DNA of 64,000 bases from Macropodus opercularis (lineage: Eukaryota > Chordata > Actinopteri > Anabantiformes > Osphronemidae), in contig CM061091.1 of the NCBI GenBank assembly GCA_030770545.1, positions 6,331,501-6,395,500 of the forward strand, in the 5' to 3' direction. Positions 1 through 12,400 of this stretch are shown here, piece after piece. Positions within the stretch are counted from its first letter, which is position 1. Every line of letters begins with the position of its first letter. The position numbers were made by a program, and so were the translations under genes. The notes under the pieces were generated by a model that saw only the letters and a program-made list of their open reading frames with translations, had not been told where the DNA came from and did not search any database.

Positions 1-1640
1 TGTTTTGTTCGGCACATAACCGACTAAGACATGCTCAACAGAAACAAAGGGAGGCGGACACAATGGATACAAGTGGAAAAGCCAGAGCAGGAAAACAAAA
101 AGCAAAGCCACAATGCTTCAGCTGGCTTTCCTGCTGCTCAGTGAGCTGCTCTAAGCTCGTAATTTGGTTTTACCTAATTAAACGTTTGCAGGACGGTGAG
201 GTGTCATTGTAATGATCTGTCACCTATGCTGAGAGCATGGTGCGGTTCTGATTGGCTGCGACACTTCCCTTGGTGGATAACCTTCAAGACAGCGGTGGGG
301 GGCAGCTTTGCCTCTATGCACTGTTGTTGCTACAAAACACCATGACATGTAATTCTTTATTAAGTGTAATTAAACACAGTGCAGATAGCCAGATAGCTAA
401 ACCTTTCCCCTGAACACCACCCATCATGCAGCAACCATAACTAACACACAAGGCCTGTGAAGCTCCGGATTAGAGATTACAGAGAGTTTTCCATTTTCCT
501 AGCACTAGTCTTTACAGTAACAGCTCCAATCGTTATTTATTAAAAGTGATTATTTATACATTTCTGTATAATACACCTTTTAGGTTTATGAACATTGTTA
601 GTAAATGATAATATTGTTATGTATAACAAGTGCAAACACATCCAACATAACTTAATTAGAACACATGAGCAGCTCTTCTCCGTTTTAATGAGCAAAACCA
701 ACAGTCTAAATGTTCAAAGGTAAAGATGTTTCAATACATTAATAATGACTTTGAGTGGTAAAAAAGCTTGACACATGTAGTAAGAGGAATGAAGCTGAAG
801 GTCTCAGCAGACATGTCTCTATAAATGTATGGCACGACTGGAACAAAACATTGATCCTGTTTACTGTTATGAAACATATTATTTGCCAGAATTCTCTTGA
901 TTCATCATACAGCGGTGGATACTGTCAGATGGCTATTTTAAGCCACGGGTCATGCTCCATCTTTCATCTCTTTGTAAGAAAATCTATCAGTGAAAAAGTC
1001 AGCCAGAGCCTCCTCCTGTGACATCTCAAACTGGGCCTGAATGGCTCCTGTATCTCCTTGGGATCACAGGTGATCTGTCATAGAAGGCAGCTGTTTTGTA
1101 TGCTGCTCAGAGTCCTTTTGGAACAGCATCTGCTCCCTCCACATCCTCCCAACCAGCTGCCCTGTTCGCACACAGACACACACACTCACATGCACAGTCT
1201 ATTCCAGTCAGCTGGTGAATCTCTTTGTGCTCCGTGCCCTGTCCAATCCTGCTGTTTATCTACACGTTCCTTGACACAATCCCTATAAACATGCAGGCAA
1301 CAGAGTCATACCTGAGTACAAGCGTTTTCTAAGTAGCAAGGTTTAGCCTGTCAGCAGGCCCGGCTTTGCCGTGAAGCCATGTCAATGCGCGGGGAATCAG
1401 GCCTACAGTGGTTCGATGGGCACAGTAACAATTAGTTGCAGTGCGGGACAGAGAGGAGCGTCTCTGGCTGTGAATATGCATGCTGTGGTTCTCCGCTCCT
1501 TGTCACTGGGACTTAATAAAAATGCACGACTCAACAAGGGGCACTGAGCAGAAAGATTAAACTTGGCTAAGCCACCAAACTGCCTGCATCTCTTGAATTT
1601 TACATCTCATAGGCCTGGAGGCAGAGTCTATCCCTCTGAC
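1..1640. other. no gene seen
   Basis: A+T-rich sequence without coding signal. The frames at 755-1021 and 1058-1288 have no protein-like composition. Confidence 0.5.
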
Positions 1641-1644
1641 ATAC

Positions 1645-1839
1645 TCCACTGGTCTTTCAGGCGGGATCTGAATGTGTGCACCGGTGTGTTTGAAGTGATA
1701 CAGGAAGGCCTCTCCAATCTCCTCACCGATGGCCTGGAACAATGCCAGCAGACCTCCCCGGCGCTGCATTTCCTCCCTGTATCTGGACAGGCCTCGGATA
1801 AGGACCACAGTGACCAAAGGATTCTCGACACAGGTCAGC
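1645..1839 (-). CDS. orphan coding exon, gene not recognised
   Basis: Minus-strand frame with protein-like codon use, open from a TGA near 1895 down to 1557. A strong donor (GTATGT at 1644) follows RPVE; a usable acceptor (ctccggctgccag) gives an exon of 195 nt. It encodes LTCVENPLVTVVLIRGLSRY, REEMQRRGGLLALFQAIGEE and KHTGAHIQIPPERP. The mix of a hydrophobic strand, amphipathic helix and Pro-rich end looks like a folded domain. I do not recognise the family. If it belongs to a minus-strand gene, its neighbours lie left of the window or in the 45 kb to the right. It could be a chance frame. Confidence 0.4.
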
Positions 1840-1849
1840 CTGGCAGCCG

Positions 1850-4800
1850 GAGATCCAACAGGTCGACCCAGATGGAGGTGCAGATGACTAAATCTGACTC
1901 ACATAGCCATGGGTGGCAGCATTTGGTAATCGTGCACCAGCAGCAAGAGGCAACATCAAAGACTCTGGACTTTGATTCAAATAGTTAGTAATAGGTGAGG
2001 TAGTGGCAGCAAAACTCAGGTAACTAAATCATGTCTGCAAACCTGCAAGATTTTACCAATTACTAAATTTTGATTAGAACTGCATCTGAATGTCAATGTA
2101 CTAATGAGGCAAAAAAATCTCTCTATCTGGAATTTCAGGAAAAAAAACATTTTTATGTAAAAAGATATAATACTCACGTGTCAGCTACTTTACGTTTCAA
2201 ACCAATTAAATTTTACGGGCCTTTATTTGTTTGTTAAATTTAGACAGTAACAACATCAGGCTCTACAGTATACGTGGGATGCTCATACTTTCTGTCTAAA
2301 TTGTAAAATTCAGAAAGCTCAGAAACGGATGATTTAGGTTATTGTGAGGACTGATTCATCTTTGTCCCACTCCATCATATGAAAAAAATGACAGTGGCGG
2401 TCTGTCTATGTGTGGGCTACCATCTGCTTCTCTTTCACATTCATTGAGCATCATCATTGCAGTCAGGAACGAGGGAGATAAATCATTTCTTCTCAGCCAT
2501 ATGTATTCATCAGAGGCAGAAAGCCTTCACTTGATATTCAAAAAACAGCCATGTTTTTCTGTCAGCGTACACTGTCTGATTTTCTGCCTCTTTGTAACAC
2601 CCTGATTCTCTCCCACTCTCTCCTCTGGTCCCCTTCAGCTCGTTCCTTTTAACTTTGTCGGTGAGAAAGGATTCATTATTTGAATATATCCGCTCTGACG
2701 CTAATTTGTAGGAGAGTGAAACGGAGACTGATGCCCTCTCTGACCTGAATCTGCCGTGTCTAATTATGCAGTCTACCTTTTTTAGGTCACACCTGGTGTC
2801 ACAGCGCCACACTCTCGCAATGTTAAGTGGTGCTTTAATAGGTTTTTTGCCACCGGTTCAAGTGAAAAAATAAGGACCAGCATAGACGGCTCCGTATTAG
2901 GGATCAAAATTACCTGCAATAGGGGGCACAATCATTTATTACTGTATCAGGAGAAAGGAGAAGGTGAGATGAAAAATTGAAATGAGGCAATTCCTGTCTT
3001 GCTCTTGTTATATTAATAATTTCATTACTCGTTTTTATGTTACTGCTAAGTACAGTATGTGCAGTAGAATGTATGACAAAACATCACACAGGGTTTTGTT
3101 GGAGTTTGTTGCTTTGATACAGACTCAACAAATCACTGGTCATTGCGTAGTTCATGTGTGTTTCAAACATTCTCATTCATATCATGCAAAATGACAGAAG
3201 TGTTTACATCCTGTGACTCTGTTTGTGACAGATAAGGACCAAGGATTTATTAAATTTATTTATAGGCCCTCAGGTAGAGTGCTGGCTTCTCATAGTTATT
3301 AGTCGGTCAGCTTCATTCTCAGACCGTTTAAAAGCTCAAAACAAGACATCAATCAAAAGACAAGGTTTCTGCATGGTCAACATGTAGGTTCTTAGGCAGT
3401 GAGCACTAAACATTGTGCTATACAGGGAAATAACGTCTCCACGCTGCCTAATAAGCATGCAAACGATTTCCCCCCTGGGATTAACAAAAGCTTTTGAATC
3501 TTGAATACCTGAGTGCAAGCATCAATAATGCATTCACTTCAACTCCAGCGGCCATCTAGGAACATGCAGGTGTCATATGATGGTCGTTACAACTGGAACC
3601 ATGAACGAACGCAGCAAACAAATGTTCCTTTAGATAATGTGCAGTGAACGCAACACTAACGGCTGCTTGCACAAACTGAGACTAGTCAAACTGGATCATT
3701 AGAGTAGGTTTCATGAATGTGGTGTTAGTTTTAAATGTGTTAGTCTGATTCTGATGAGTCCTGTCAAACTATTAAAAACTGTACTTACTCAAATATTAAA
3801 TGTAAATCAAACAACTCCAAAAAAGCAATAGCCGTGGACACATGATGCTTCTATTTGTGTTTCTAATACTGTATGAAATATGACTAATTACATTTGTGCT
3901 GAATGCAAAAGTTAAAAAGAGGCTTCAGACAAATCATAGCCAAAGCCCAAAAGCCATGCAAAGCTACTGTTAACATCCTTTTAAGCATGTTATCTTCCTC
4001 CCACCAACATAAAAACACTGGTTGTATTCAGAAGCTCCGTGTTAATACGTGTTTGACTTTCTGTGGATAAGTAGCACAGAAAAGAAAATACCTTTATCTT
4101 ATACTTTGAATATTCAACGTATAGACTTCCTTCGAACTCAAAAGCTGACAAGCCCTATTCTGTAAACCAAAAGGTGAATAAACTGAGTTGATCCTCCTCT
4201 ATATCCCTGCCTGCAAAGTGAATTTCCTTCTCACTCTCCTGACACTGAGGCTTTGCTTAGCAGGAGTTGAAACAGAAAGCCCAAGGCTCTGGAAATGAAG
4301 GACTGTTAAATAATTTTTGTCAGAAGAGGTGTCAGACTTGGCTTCAAGCAGACAAGAGTTCAGCGACATGGGATGGCCCTGTGGGGAAAAGCGTGCGTCA
4401 TGCTGCTCGGCACCTTCACAGGCAGCTGAAGAGCCTGAAAATGCACACATGCATTTGCAACAAGTACATTTAAACCCACGAATGCTTCAGACGAGGTCGC
4501 CAAGTCTCAGCGTCTGGCTTTTCCCCTGTATGAAGAAAAAAACGCAACACCTAACACCTCTGAGCAGATTCCATATGACAGACAAGCACTAGGCAGGTGG
4601 GTTTAAACAGGCTTGTGATTTTCTATATTGTTCCGATTATGGACAGATCCCATAAAAACACTAAAACCAACAGTGAATAATGACGACGAACCGTTGTGCA
4701 AATCCAGAACCTGGTTTAGCATATTCGTCTGTGTAGACACTCCACTGCTTTCTGAAAACAATTAAAAGGCCGTCGACGAGCCACATTGTTACACTGGATG

Positions 4801-7800
4801 ATCTTTTTCTTCACTGTGAAAAACACGGGCGCATACTATACAGTAGTTCATTGTACTGTATAAACCACTACACCGACAAATAATGACCATTATTTTCACA
4901 CGGTCATGCAGTTTCACATACTGTACGGTAGCAGTTATGCTGCTGCCTCCGAGGTGTTTTCCTCATCTACTGTAAGCAGCTGATCAGCAAAAGATCCACG
5001 CGGTTGAGAATGAAATCTTCGAAAGTGTTCTATATTAAATAGATCTATATATCATGTGACCAATGTGCCGTGGGACTGTAGCCTCTGTGCTGTCTGACAA
5101 AGGCAGAGGAAGATATGTGAGCGCTATAATGCAGTTTGATGGTGAGAAGAAGACATTAAGTATTTTTGAAAAGGTGAGCGATGAGTGAAAGATGAGCTTT
5201 TAGTGGCTCTCGAATTGTTTTGTTCTTTGAAACGAGAGTTAGGCACTGTAGGTATGTTGTGGATTAAATTTCAACTATGACAGTGTTCATCAAAAATATA
5301 TATATATTCAGGGTTTTTTGCAGAACCGTATTATTGACAAAAAAGAACAAGATGAAAAGTCACAACAACAGTCTTGCAGCAGTGTTATATAAACTGGTGA
5401 TTGGTTTTATAAAGTATCCAAGGTCGAGTGCACTCCCACACCACACTGGAACGGTGGATGACAAGCAAATGATCAATATGCTGTTCTAATATTGTCCTGA
5501 TGATGTTTTGTGTAGTTTTAAAGTAAAGGCTCAGCTGGGATGGAGAAGCCCTTGCACTGAACTGGGAAGGTCTTTCATAACTATAGGGATTCAGGCAGCC
5601 AGAAAGTCAAGGCTAATGAATATCAGAGCTCTGACTCCCAGATTCACTGGATAATACTGTAAAAACACATAGCACAGAAACAAGGCCAACAACATCAACA
5701 GGAACAGAACGATGCATCACGGTAACTGAGCAATAAGAGAAATGCAGATTTAATCCTGGTTTGGCCTCCTAAAGGCTTCTCACATTTTCAAATCAACATT
5801 ACAACGCTGTGTATTTCACACACAGTAAATGTGTAGGGAAAGTGAGAGGTGCTAATGGCATTTGGGTCCTCTGCATCTATATGCTACTCATGCTGCTGCT
5901 TTCTGGTCAGGTCTCACTGGAAAACAGCTTTAATCTCTACAGGCATACCCAGTTGTTAAACAAGGTTAAATGAAGTCAATACAGTTTTAATATGAGGTTA
6001 AATTAAATCATAAGTACTGTGCCATAATATGTTTACTGGGCTTTGGCCAGTTTTGATGTGTCTGTATCTGAAACACATACTGAGTAACAAGGAAATCTAA
6101 ATAATTCAAGGTTTTCTAAGAGCCAGTAACGCTGCCTGATGCAGCACGTCTGGACGTATGCAGAGGCTTGTACATGTACAGTAGTGCTGCTGAAGAGCTG
6201 ACTGCTAACATGCCATTTAAAAAGCTTCTATCTCACGGTGCTGTACGCAACCAGCTAAGCTTTGCTTATAGACTGGAACCCAGTGGACGCTGTTCCTGCT
6301 CAAACCCGTCCAAAGGCAACACATATAAGGCAGCAACCTGTAAAGCTCATGAACAGATGCATTACACTGAATATTGCTTGTTTAATCGCTACAAAACACG
6401 GTACACAAATAATATCAATCATTAAAGCTTATTGCAGGCCACAGTGCTCCGTGCCTATGTTTAGTGACTTCCTGCTGTTCTCGGTTGCCTGGTAATCAAA
6501 TGATAACGACAAGTTGCATCAGAAATACGTTGGAGTCAGGTAAACACATACGAGACAATGCTGTAGCTGCACAGATGACTGTGGGAGCCCATTCTATTAT
6601 TTAATTTTTAACCCAGTCACAGCTGTGTTTTAACAGATGGGACACTAATGTTTCAATCATGAGGCGATAACAAAGATGAATGTGAGCCTCTTTTCCAGCT
6701 GCATAACATGATACTGATGTTTTTTCTCTGCGGATGATGTAGAGTTTCTGCCTCGCAGAGTTCATCTAACTGGCTTCATACGTGTCTTTACCACATCATT
6801 AACGAGTCAACAAGGCGAAAAGCTGCAGCACCCTCAGACATAAAACCCTGCACTGAAGAAGAGAAGCAAGCAAAACATTCTGCTTTTCCTCCCTGGGTCC
6901 TTATTTCTCCCAGAATAAGGCTCTGACTTTCTATTTTCAAGGCTTTGTGACTGTGACCCTGCGACACCTTTGAAATGCCTTGAAAGCATCAAGGGGTTCT
7001 GTTTGTTTTTATTTCCCTTTTTGTCTTCAATCACCTTTTGCCACTACCAGAATCACTGTTTGTACCAGAGTAGATTTCCAACCGGTGTCCAGAGCGTGAC
7101 TGGACAAAAGGCAGAAAGTTATGAGCTCCTCAAACTTTTTCTACTGTTTTAAATTTCTATTTCAACTTGCTTTACTTTTAAGTCATAAGCATTATAATTC
7201 TGCACTGATTAAGCATTTTGATGGGTGTTTGTTGAGTTTCTAAAATTTAAATTCAGCCTACGCAGATTAAATTGTAGTGTACAGGTGCGGTAGTTTTCGT
7301 GACAGTACGCGACTGGAAGAACTGCTGAGAAAACAGACAAACAGACCAACAGATCTGAAACCCAGTAGCATCTCAGTGACACCATGTTAAATTAAGCACA
7401 CACACCTACACACACCCACCCGCACACACACTGTAATATCTTTGCTGAGACGCTTCCCAGCAAATCTTCTTTCACTCCGTTCACAGTACACAGTGTTCAG
7501 TTCATTTCATTCCTGTGTGCAGAAGCAAAGATACATGCATACAGCACACACACAAATCAGTACAACAAGGGGTGATTATGCGTTTGCTCATCTTTAGCAC
7601 GGTACACTGTACGGCAATACGATTATTAATTTCATGATGATTTTATATTGATTGTGGCTGAAAGCAGAATATCAGGGACAGAAACAACTGGAAAAACGTC
7701 CTCAAAGGGTTGGAGACAGAACGACGTTGATGATATCACATATCTGATAATCATCTTACTACAAAATGCTGTTATGGCCATCACCCTGCATACAGCGGAA

Positions 7801-8600
7801 TGTAACCGACTGCCAAGCCCTGCCTTTTTTTTGGGGGGAAAACTCATTCAAATTCCAACTAAATATTTGTTTATTACAAATAAACAAAATGACAGCGCAG
7901 TTACCCTTTAGAGAGCCTCTGAATAGAGCTGCTCTTGTGTGGATGAAGCCAGATGAGGTCATTTTGGAAGTCTGCTTAGGAGCTTCCCTAATGCCGTCGG
8001 AGGGATTCCAGGCACGTCCAGCTGGGAGAAGGCCCAGGGGTAGATGCACAACACGTTGGAGGAATTACATATCCTCTCTAGCTTGAAAAGCATCTTTCAG
8101 CAGCAACTGAACTGAACGTGTATGGTGAGAAGGACGCTTTGCCTGCGTTGCCTTCTGCTGCTGACAACAATGGAGTGTTTGGGTTTGCTGAAAACGACAA
8201 GGTTGTATGAGTAAGTGTATTTTATTGCTGTAATGTAAAGCTGGATTCTATGACTGACTGGCTGGAGTGGAATTCCTGGAAGTACTGTGCAAGGGCTCAA
8301 ATCCAGCCTCTTAACCAGGTAAACACCTTGTTAGCGCACCATTAAGGTTGAGAAAGTATCACTAAAGAAGAATCTGAACCTGAATCCTGTCAGGTTAACT
8401 GCTGCCCTGGACAGAGAGGACATTCTCTCTTTGTACAGAACCAATTGTGTCTAATGCAGCTTCAAGTAGAATAGACATTTTGTTGGCTGTTTTCCATATT
8501 CTCTGTGGAGCCACATACAGTGTATACCAGAATCCACGTACTGTAGGCTCTTCAAGGACAGCGCTGTTGTACTGTGTGTTTAACCTCTGTTGTTGTATAT
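1850..8600. other. intergenic or intronic, no gene seen
   Basis: No splice-flanked coding frame found on either strand. A CA-rich patch lies at 7398-7431. Many TAAT-rich stretches. Confidence 0.5.
3420..3510 (+). mobile_element. possible LINE 3' end remnant
   Basis: The stretch tttcccccctgggattaac, then aaaagcttttgaatcttgaa, resembles the terminal ttcccc-tgggattaataaag... of non-LTR elements, but is short and diverged. Confidence 0.3.
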
Positions 8601-9400
8601 AATAAAGTATGCACCATTGTGCGGTATTGTGCCTGTGAGAGTGTGATCCATGAAGGGGAGCGCATTATAAAACCATCATAAATGAAAAGAAGCTGGAGAT
8701 AACAGTCCCTAAACACTGCCGTCGCTCTCCTGCTATCCATAATCATTGGAGAAACGGTGCATTACAGAGCGTCCAAACACAACACAGTGCACGCGCTGGG
8801 TCTTTTAACCTTGACTTAACATCTAATTCCGCCAACAGAGGAGCGATATTAGCTGTGTCATCCAGCAGAGAGGAATTAGTCATTTTCTCTTTTCAGGAGA
8901 AGGCTGAACAAACAGTATGCTGACATTATTCAGCTTAATCTCAAGTGTACATATTCCGCACTCATTGCTAATTTGCTAATTTATCTCAGTAATTTCAACT
9001 GCTACGATTTATCCGTCATTAGACTGTATAATTTCACATTTTTGCGATGGTCTCTTCTCTCTCTTACTAAGTTGCACTGCTGGTATTTTTAACACAGCCA
9101 TAATGGTGCAATCATTTCTCATGCGTTCATATTCTGGGTGAAGTCGCATTAGGCAATTCAGTATTTGAGTAATTAGGGCAACTCAGCGGGGTCTCACAGG
9201 GCAGATGGAATACTTTACTTATGTTAAAACCATATATTCCAGCAGCGAATGTGTGAGCTGTATTTGTATTATCCTATCAGTACTCAGTTCTATCATACAC
9301 TTCAGACTTTTTAATTTGATTAGTTTTCATCTTATTCTAATTTGTTTATAATTATAACATTTTTCATTCCAATTGATTCAACGTTAACCAATAACTGCTT
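8600..9400. other. possible conserved non-coding element
   Basis: A compact stretch free of simple repeats, with TAAT and ATTA homeodomain-like cores, tgctaatttgctaatttatc and ggcaattcagtatttgagta. The texture is like developmental enhancers, but nothing in the sequence alone proves it. Confidence 0.25.
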
Positions 9401-12400
9401 GAATCGGGGCTGCAGCAACACAAAGACATTAAGGACCGTGTGCTCGCGGTTGAAGGCGCTCAGATAACAGTATTTGGTTGCTGATTGGCTGTAATTGCGT
9501 GACTGAGCTGCAGGAGGTCAGCTTTAAAGGTGGCTGCCAGGCCAGCACCACGCAGCCGGCCGGCCTGGCAGCCCGCTGCCAGTCCCAGGCTGCACATGAA
9601 TAACAGATGTTGGCTGACAAGCACAACCATTTGTCATTTAACTGTCTAAGTAAAACAGGCTGGAGGGTGTCACCATAAGTCAGTGTCAGAGGCTTGGATG
9701 GCAAAGAAGGAATCCAAACATTTCAATAGTGTTTAACCTCTCTCTTTGCTCAGTGGCGGCTCCGGCGGCCGGCGCCACAGCTGGGTATGACCAGCGCCGC
9801 CCCCGCGCTAGCCCTGCAGATGCCCACTCGTCCTACGTGATCATGATAAATGGGCAAACGTCTCGTGCTGTAGCTCTGGAGGTCTGTTCCAAACCGAATT
9901 CACAAAACTCAGTTAAAGAGAACTTGTGGAGGTCTTATTGTACGACTGTCTCTGCCGTCCTGCCTCGCTGCCTACGTCTGTATCGAAAAAGAGAGGAAAA
10001 CAAAATCTGACTGCTAAATTGTGAAACTGAAAGTGATTTTCTCACCATACTGTTCTATTTCTCACCATCATCATGAGTAATATGACTGTCAGTTATCTTG
10101 ATGCATTTCTGTTGCTCTAATGGTTTTTCAATCCTTCAAATATCTGTTATTACTTTTTGTCACTGCCTGCAGAGAATGAACTAGCCTCTGTAGGCAGGAT
10201 GGCATTGATTTTAACAGTGCACTGATTTTTACCATGTTTTCAAGCAATTGCTTTCACAACACATGCAGCGGTTTAAGCTATTGAAAAGGAGCCATAACTG
10301 TAAATCATGACATTTTACTGACATGGAATGCATATGCCGCTAAATTAAACAACATAAACAGCTGCACTGCCTGGAGGTAGTTTTGAGCTACAGCGGGAAA
10401 TTGACCGATAATTGTCAACTATAATCAAGAAGCTGTCTTGTCTCATAATGTTTCCATTCTTTTGTGTGCATCATTTTCATAAATGTGGCAATGTGGACAT
10501 TAAAGCTGCAGAATGTGCACATCTTTGGGCCGTTCCCTTCTCCAGGTTGGTGGGATGCAGGCTGTGGGGTGCCACTGTTTTTGATGTTCTGCAGAGAATG
10601 ATGGCTTCTTTTATTACCAGACAACACCGCGACGACATTCCTCATGTTGACAGGACTCTATATTCACCTCAGTGCTCTGGGGGGCTCAGCTTGGCCATTT
10701 CGTCCACAGTTCCGCTCAAGGTCACTATCTCCAATTACATGAAAGCTTTCTCCCACTTGTTTTTGCAACTGCAGCCCAGATATGCTTAACTACATTTGGA
10801 TTACATTTGGATCACACCTCACAGCATGATTTCATGTATTTTTTGCGTCGCATCATAAACTTCCATGTGAATAATAGTGACAAAATCCCTACAGGGAATA
10901 AGGCAACAAGATGCCACAGGAAGCGTGATGCAAACAGTCAAATCCCTGCGAGCTGCTGTGCCCTGAAGCCATACAAACCTTAGCATCAGTCAAATGTCTC
11001 CAGCAGATACATGTAACCACAGCTACGCTCTATAACCATCCCCACGAAACCGCAAACAAAAATGAACAACATTATCACTTCACAGCCATCTGCCAAAAGA
11101 TATTAATAGAATCCAATTGCAGAGGAGAATAGACACAAAGATCCTGCTGCATGTGGTTAATAAGAGGCAGACTGTGTCCAGAAGGCCAGCTCTAATGCAA
11201 TGTTATGAAGAGGAATGTATAGAGACGGAAGACAGGAAGACATTCACAGTTTGGGAATTGATCTGACACTATTATCCAGGGTGAGACTCGAAGAATAGGA
11301 GATGGAAAGAATGAGGCGTGAGGGCCGGCACACGAAATAAGGGTTAAGAAGAGCTTTAATGAGAGAGCGAAAACTAGAATGAAAGGCAGACCCGAGCAGC
11401 ACCATCATGGCCGTTGCAGACATGAAAACAAGAATTCCAGTGATGTCGTGCACGAGATCCAGCTTGTCACTGAGATGTGAAGATCTGTAATAATTTTATG
11501 TTTTGATATGCTATACATCACAAAACCAGTTCTGTATCAGCTGACCAATAGGTTGTTTTCTTGGTTTAGTGTGCGTCGTTATGTCATGAATAAGGAGCCA
11601 TGGCACCAACTGCACTAAGCTCCTCAGTTTGAATCACAAGCAGACCCTTTCTTTCACACTTTGGCCTGTCTGTCACTTGGTTAAAGTTAATCTTGCTTTC
11701 GTTCATCTATAAAACCCATCTCCAGGGTCAGACTGAGTCTGAACAACAACTCTGGACAATTTCTCCCATACAGACCCACAAAAACCATCACACAGAACCA
11801 CAAGGTTGGCAAACCTCTATAATCTATGTTTAGTTATATATAACGTCATAGTATTAGTTACCAGGGTAATACTGTAGTAAAATAGCAATTAGATTTGATG
11901 CTCAAGTATCTTGTTTCACGTAGAAGCCAACTGACTGCAGCGTTAATGACTTATTTAAACATTGTTAGTTGTGTTATGTGTGGCGGTAGAACTGTACCTG
12001 TGAAGACCTGAGTTCTCTAATCCGCTACCGTGATTAGAAACCAGGTCTTTATTTACAGTACATGACACGTCTTGAGAAAGCTGACTGCAGCCTGGTTATG
12101 TAAGTGCACGTAAACGCAGCGCGTGTAGTGTGTCTGGAACTAATGGTGATAGCAGGCTTGGTATAGATGAGTCATTTCTGTCATTTTATGCAAATTCCAA
12201 GCAGGCTTTTGAGTTTGTACTGCTAATGATGGGTTTGAGTGTCTGTATTTCCCCTCACAACGACCTTTGAATGACGGGCTGCGGTACCTTCACCACTGCT
12301 CTGTAGAAGTCATTCGTGATGTTAGTGTAGGTCCGTAATCAGCTATGTTGTAAACTCAAGCCAACCCACTGTGCGTCCCACAAACTTTAAGGGTTTAAAT

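Noticed and set aside
1563..1988. Plus-strand frame of 141 codons
   Set aside because: It is the opposite-strand shadow of the better minus-strand exon at 1645-1839.
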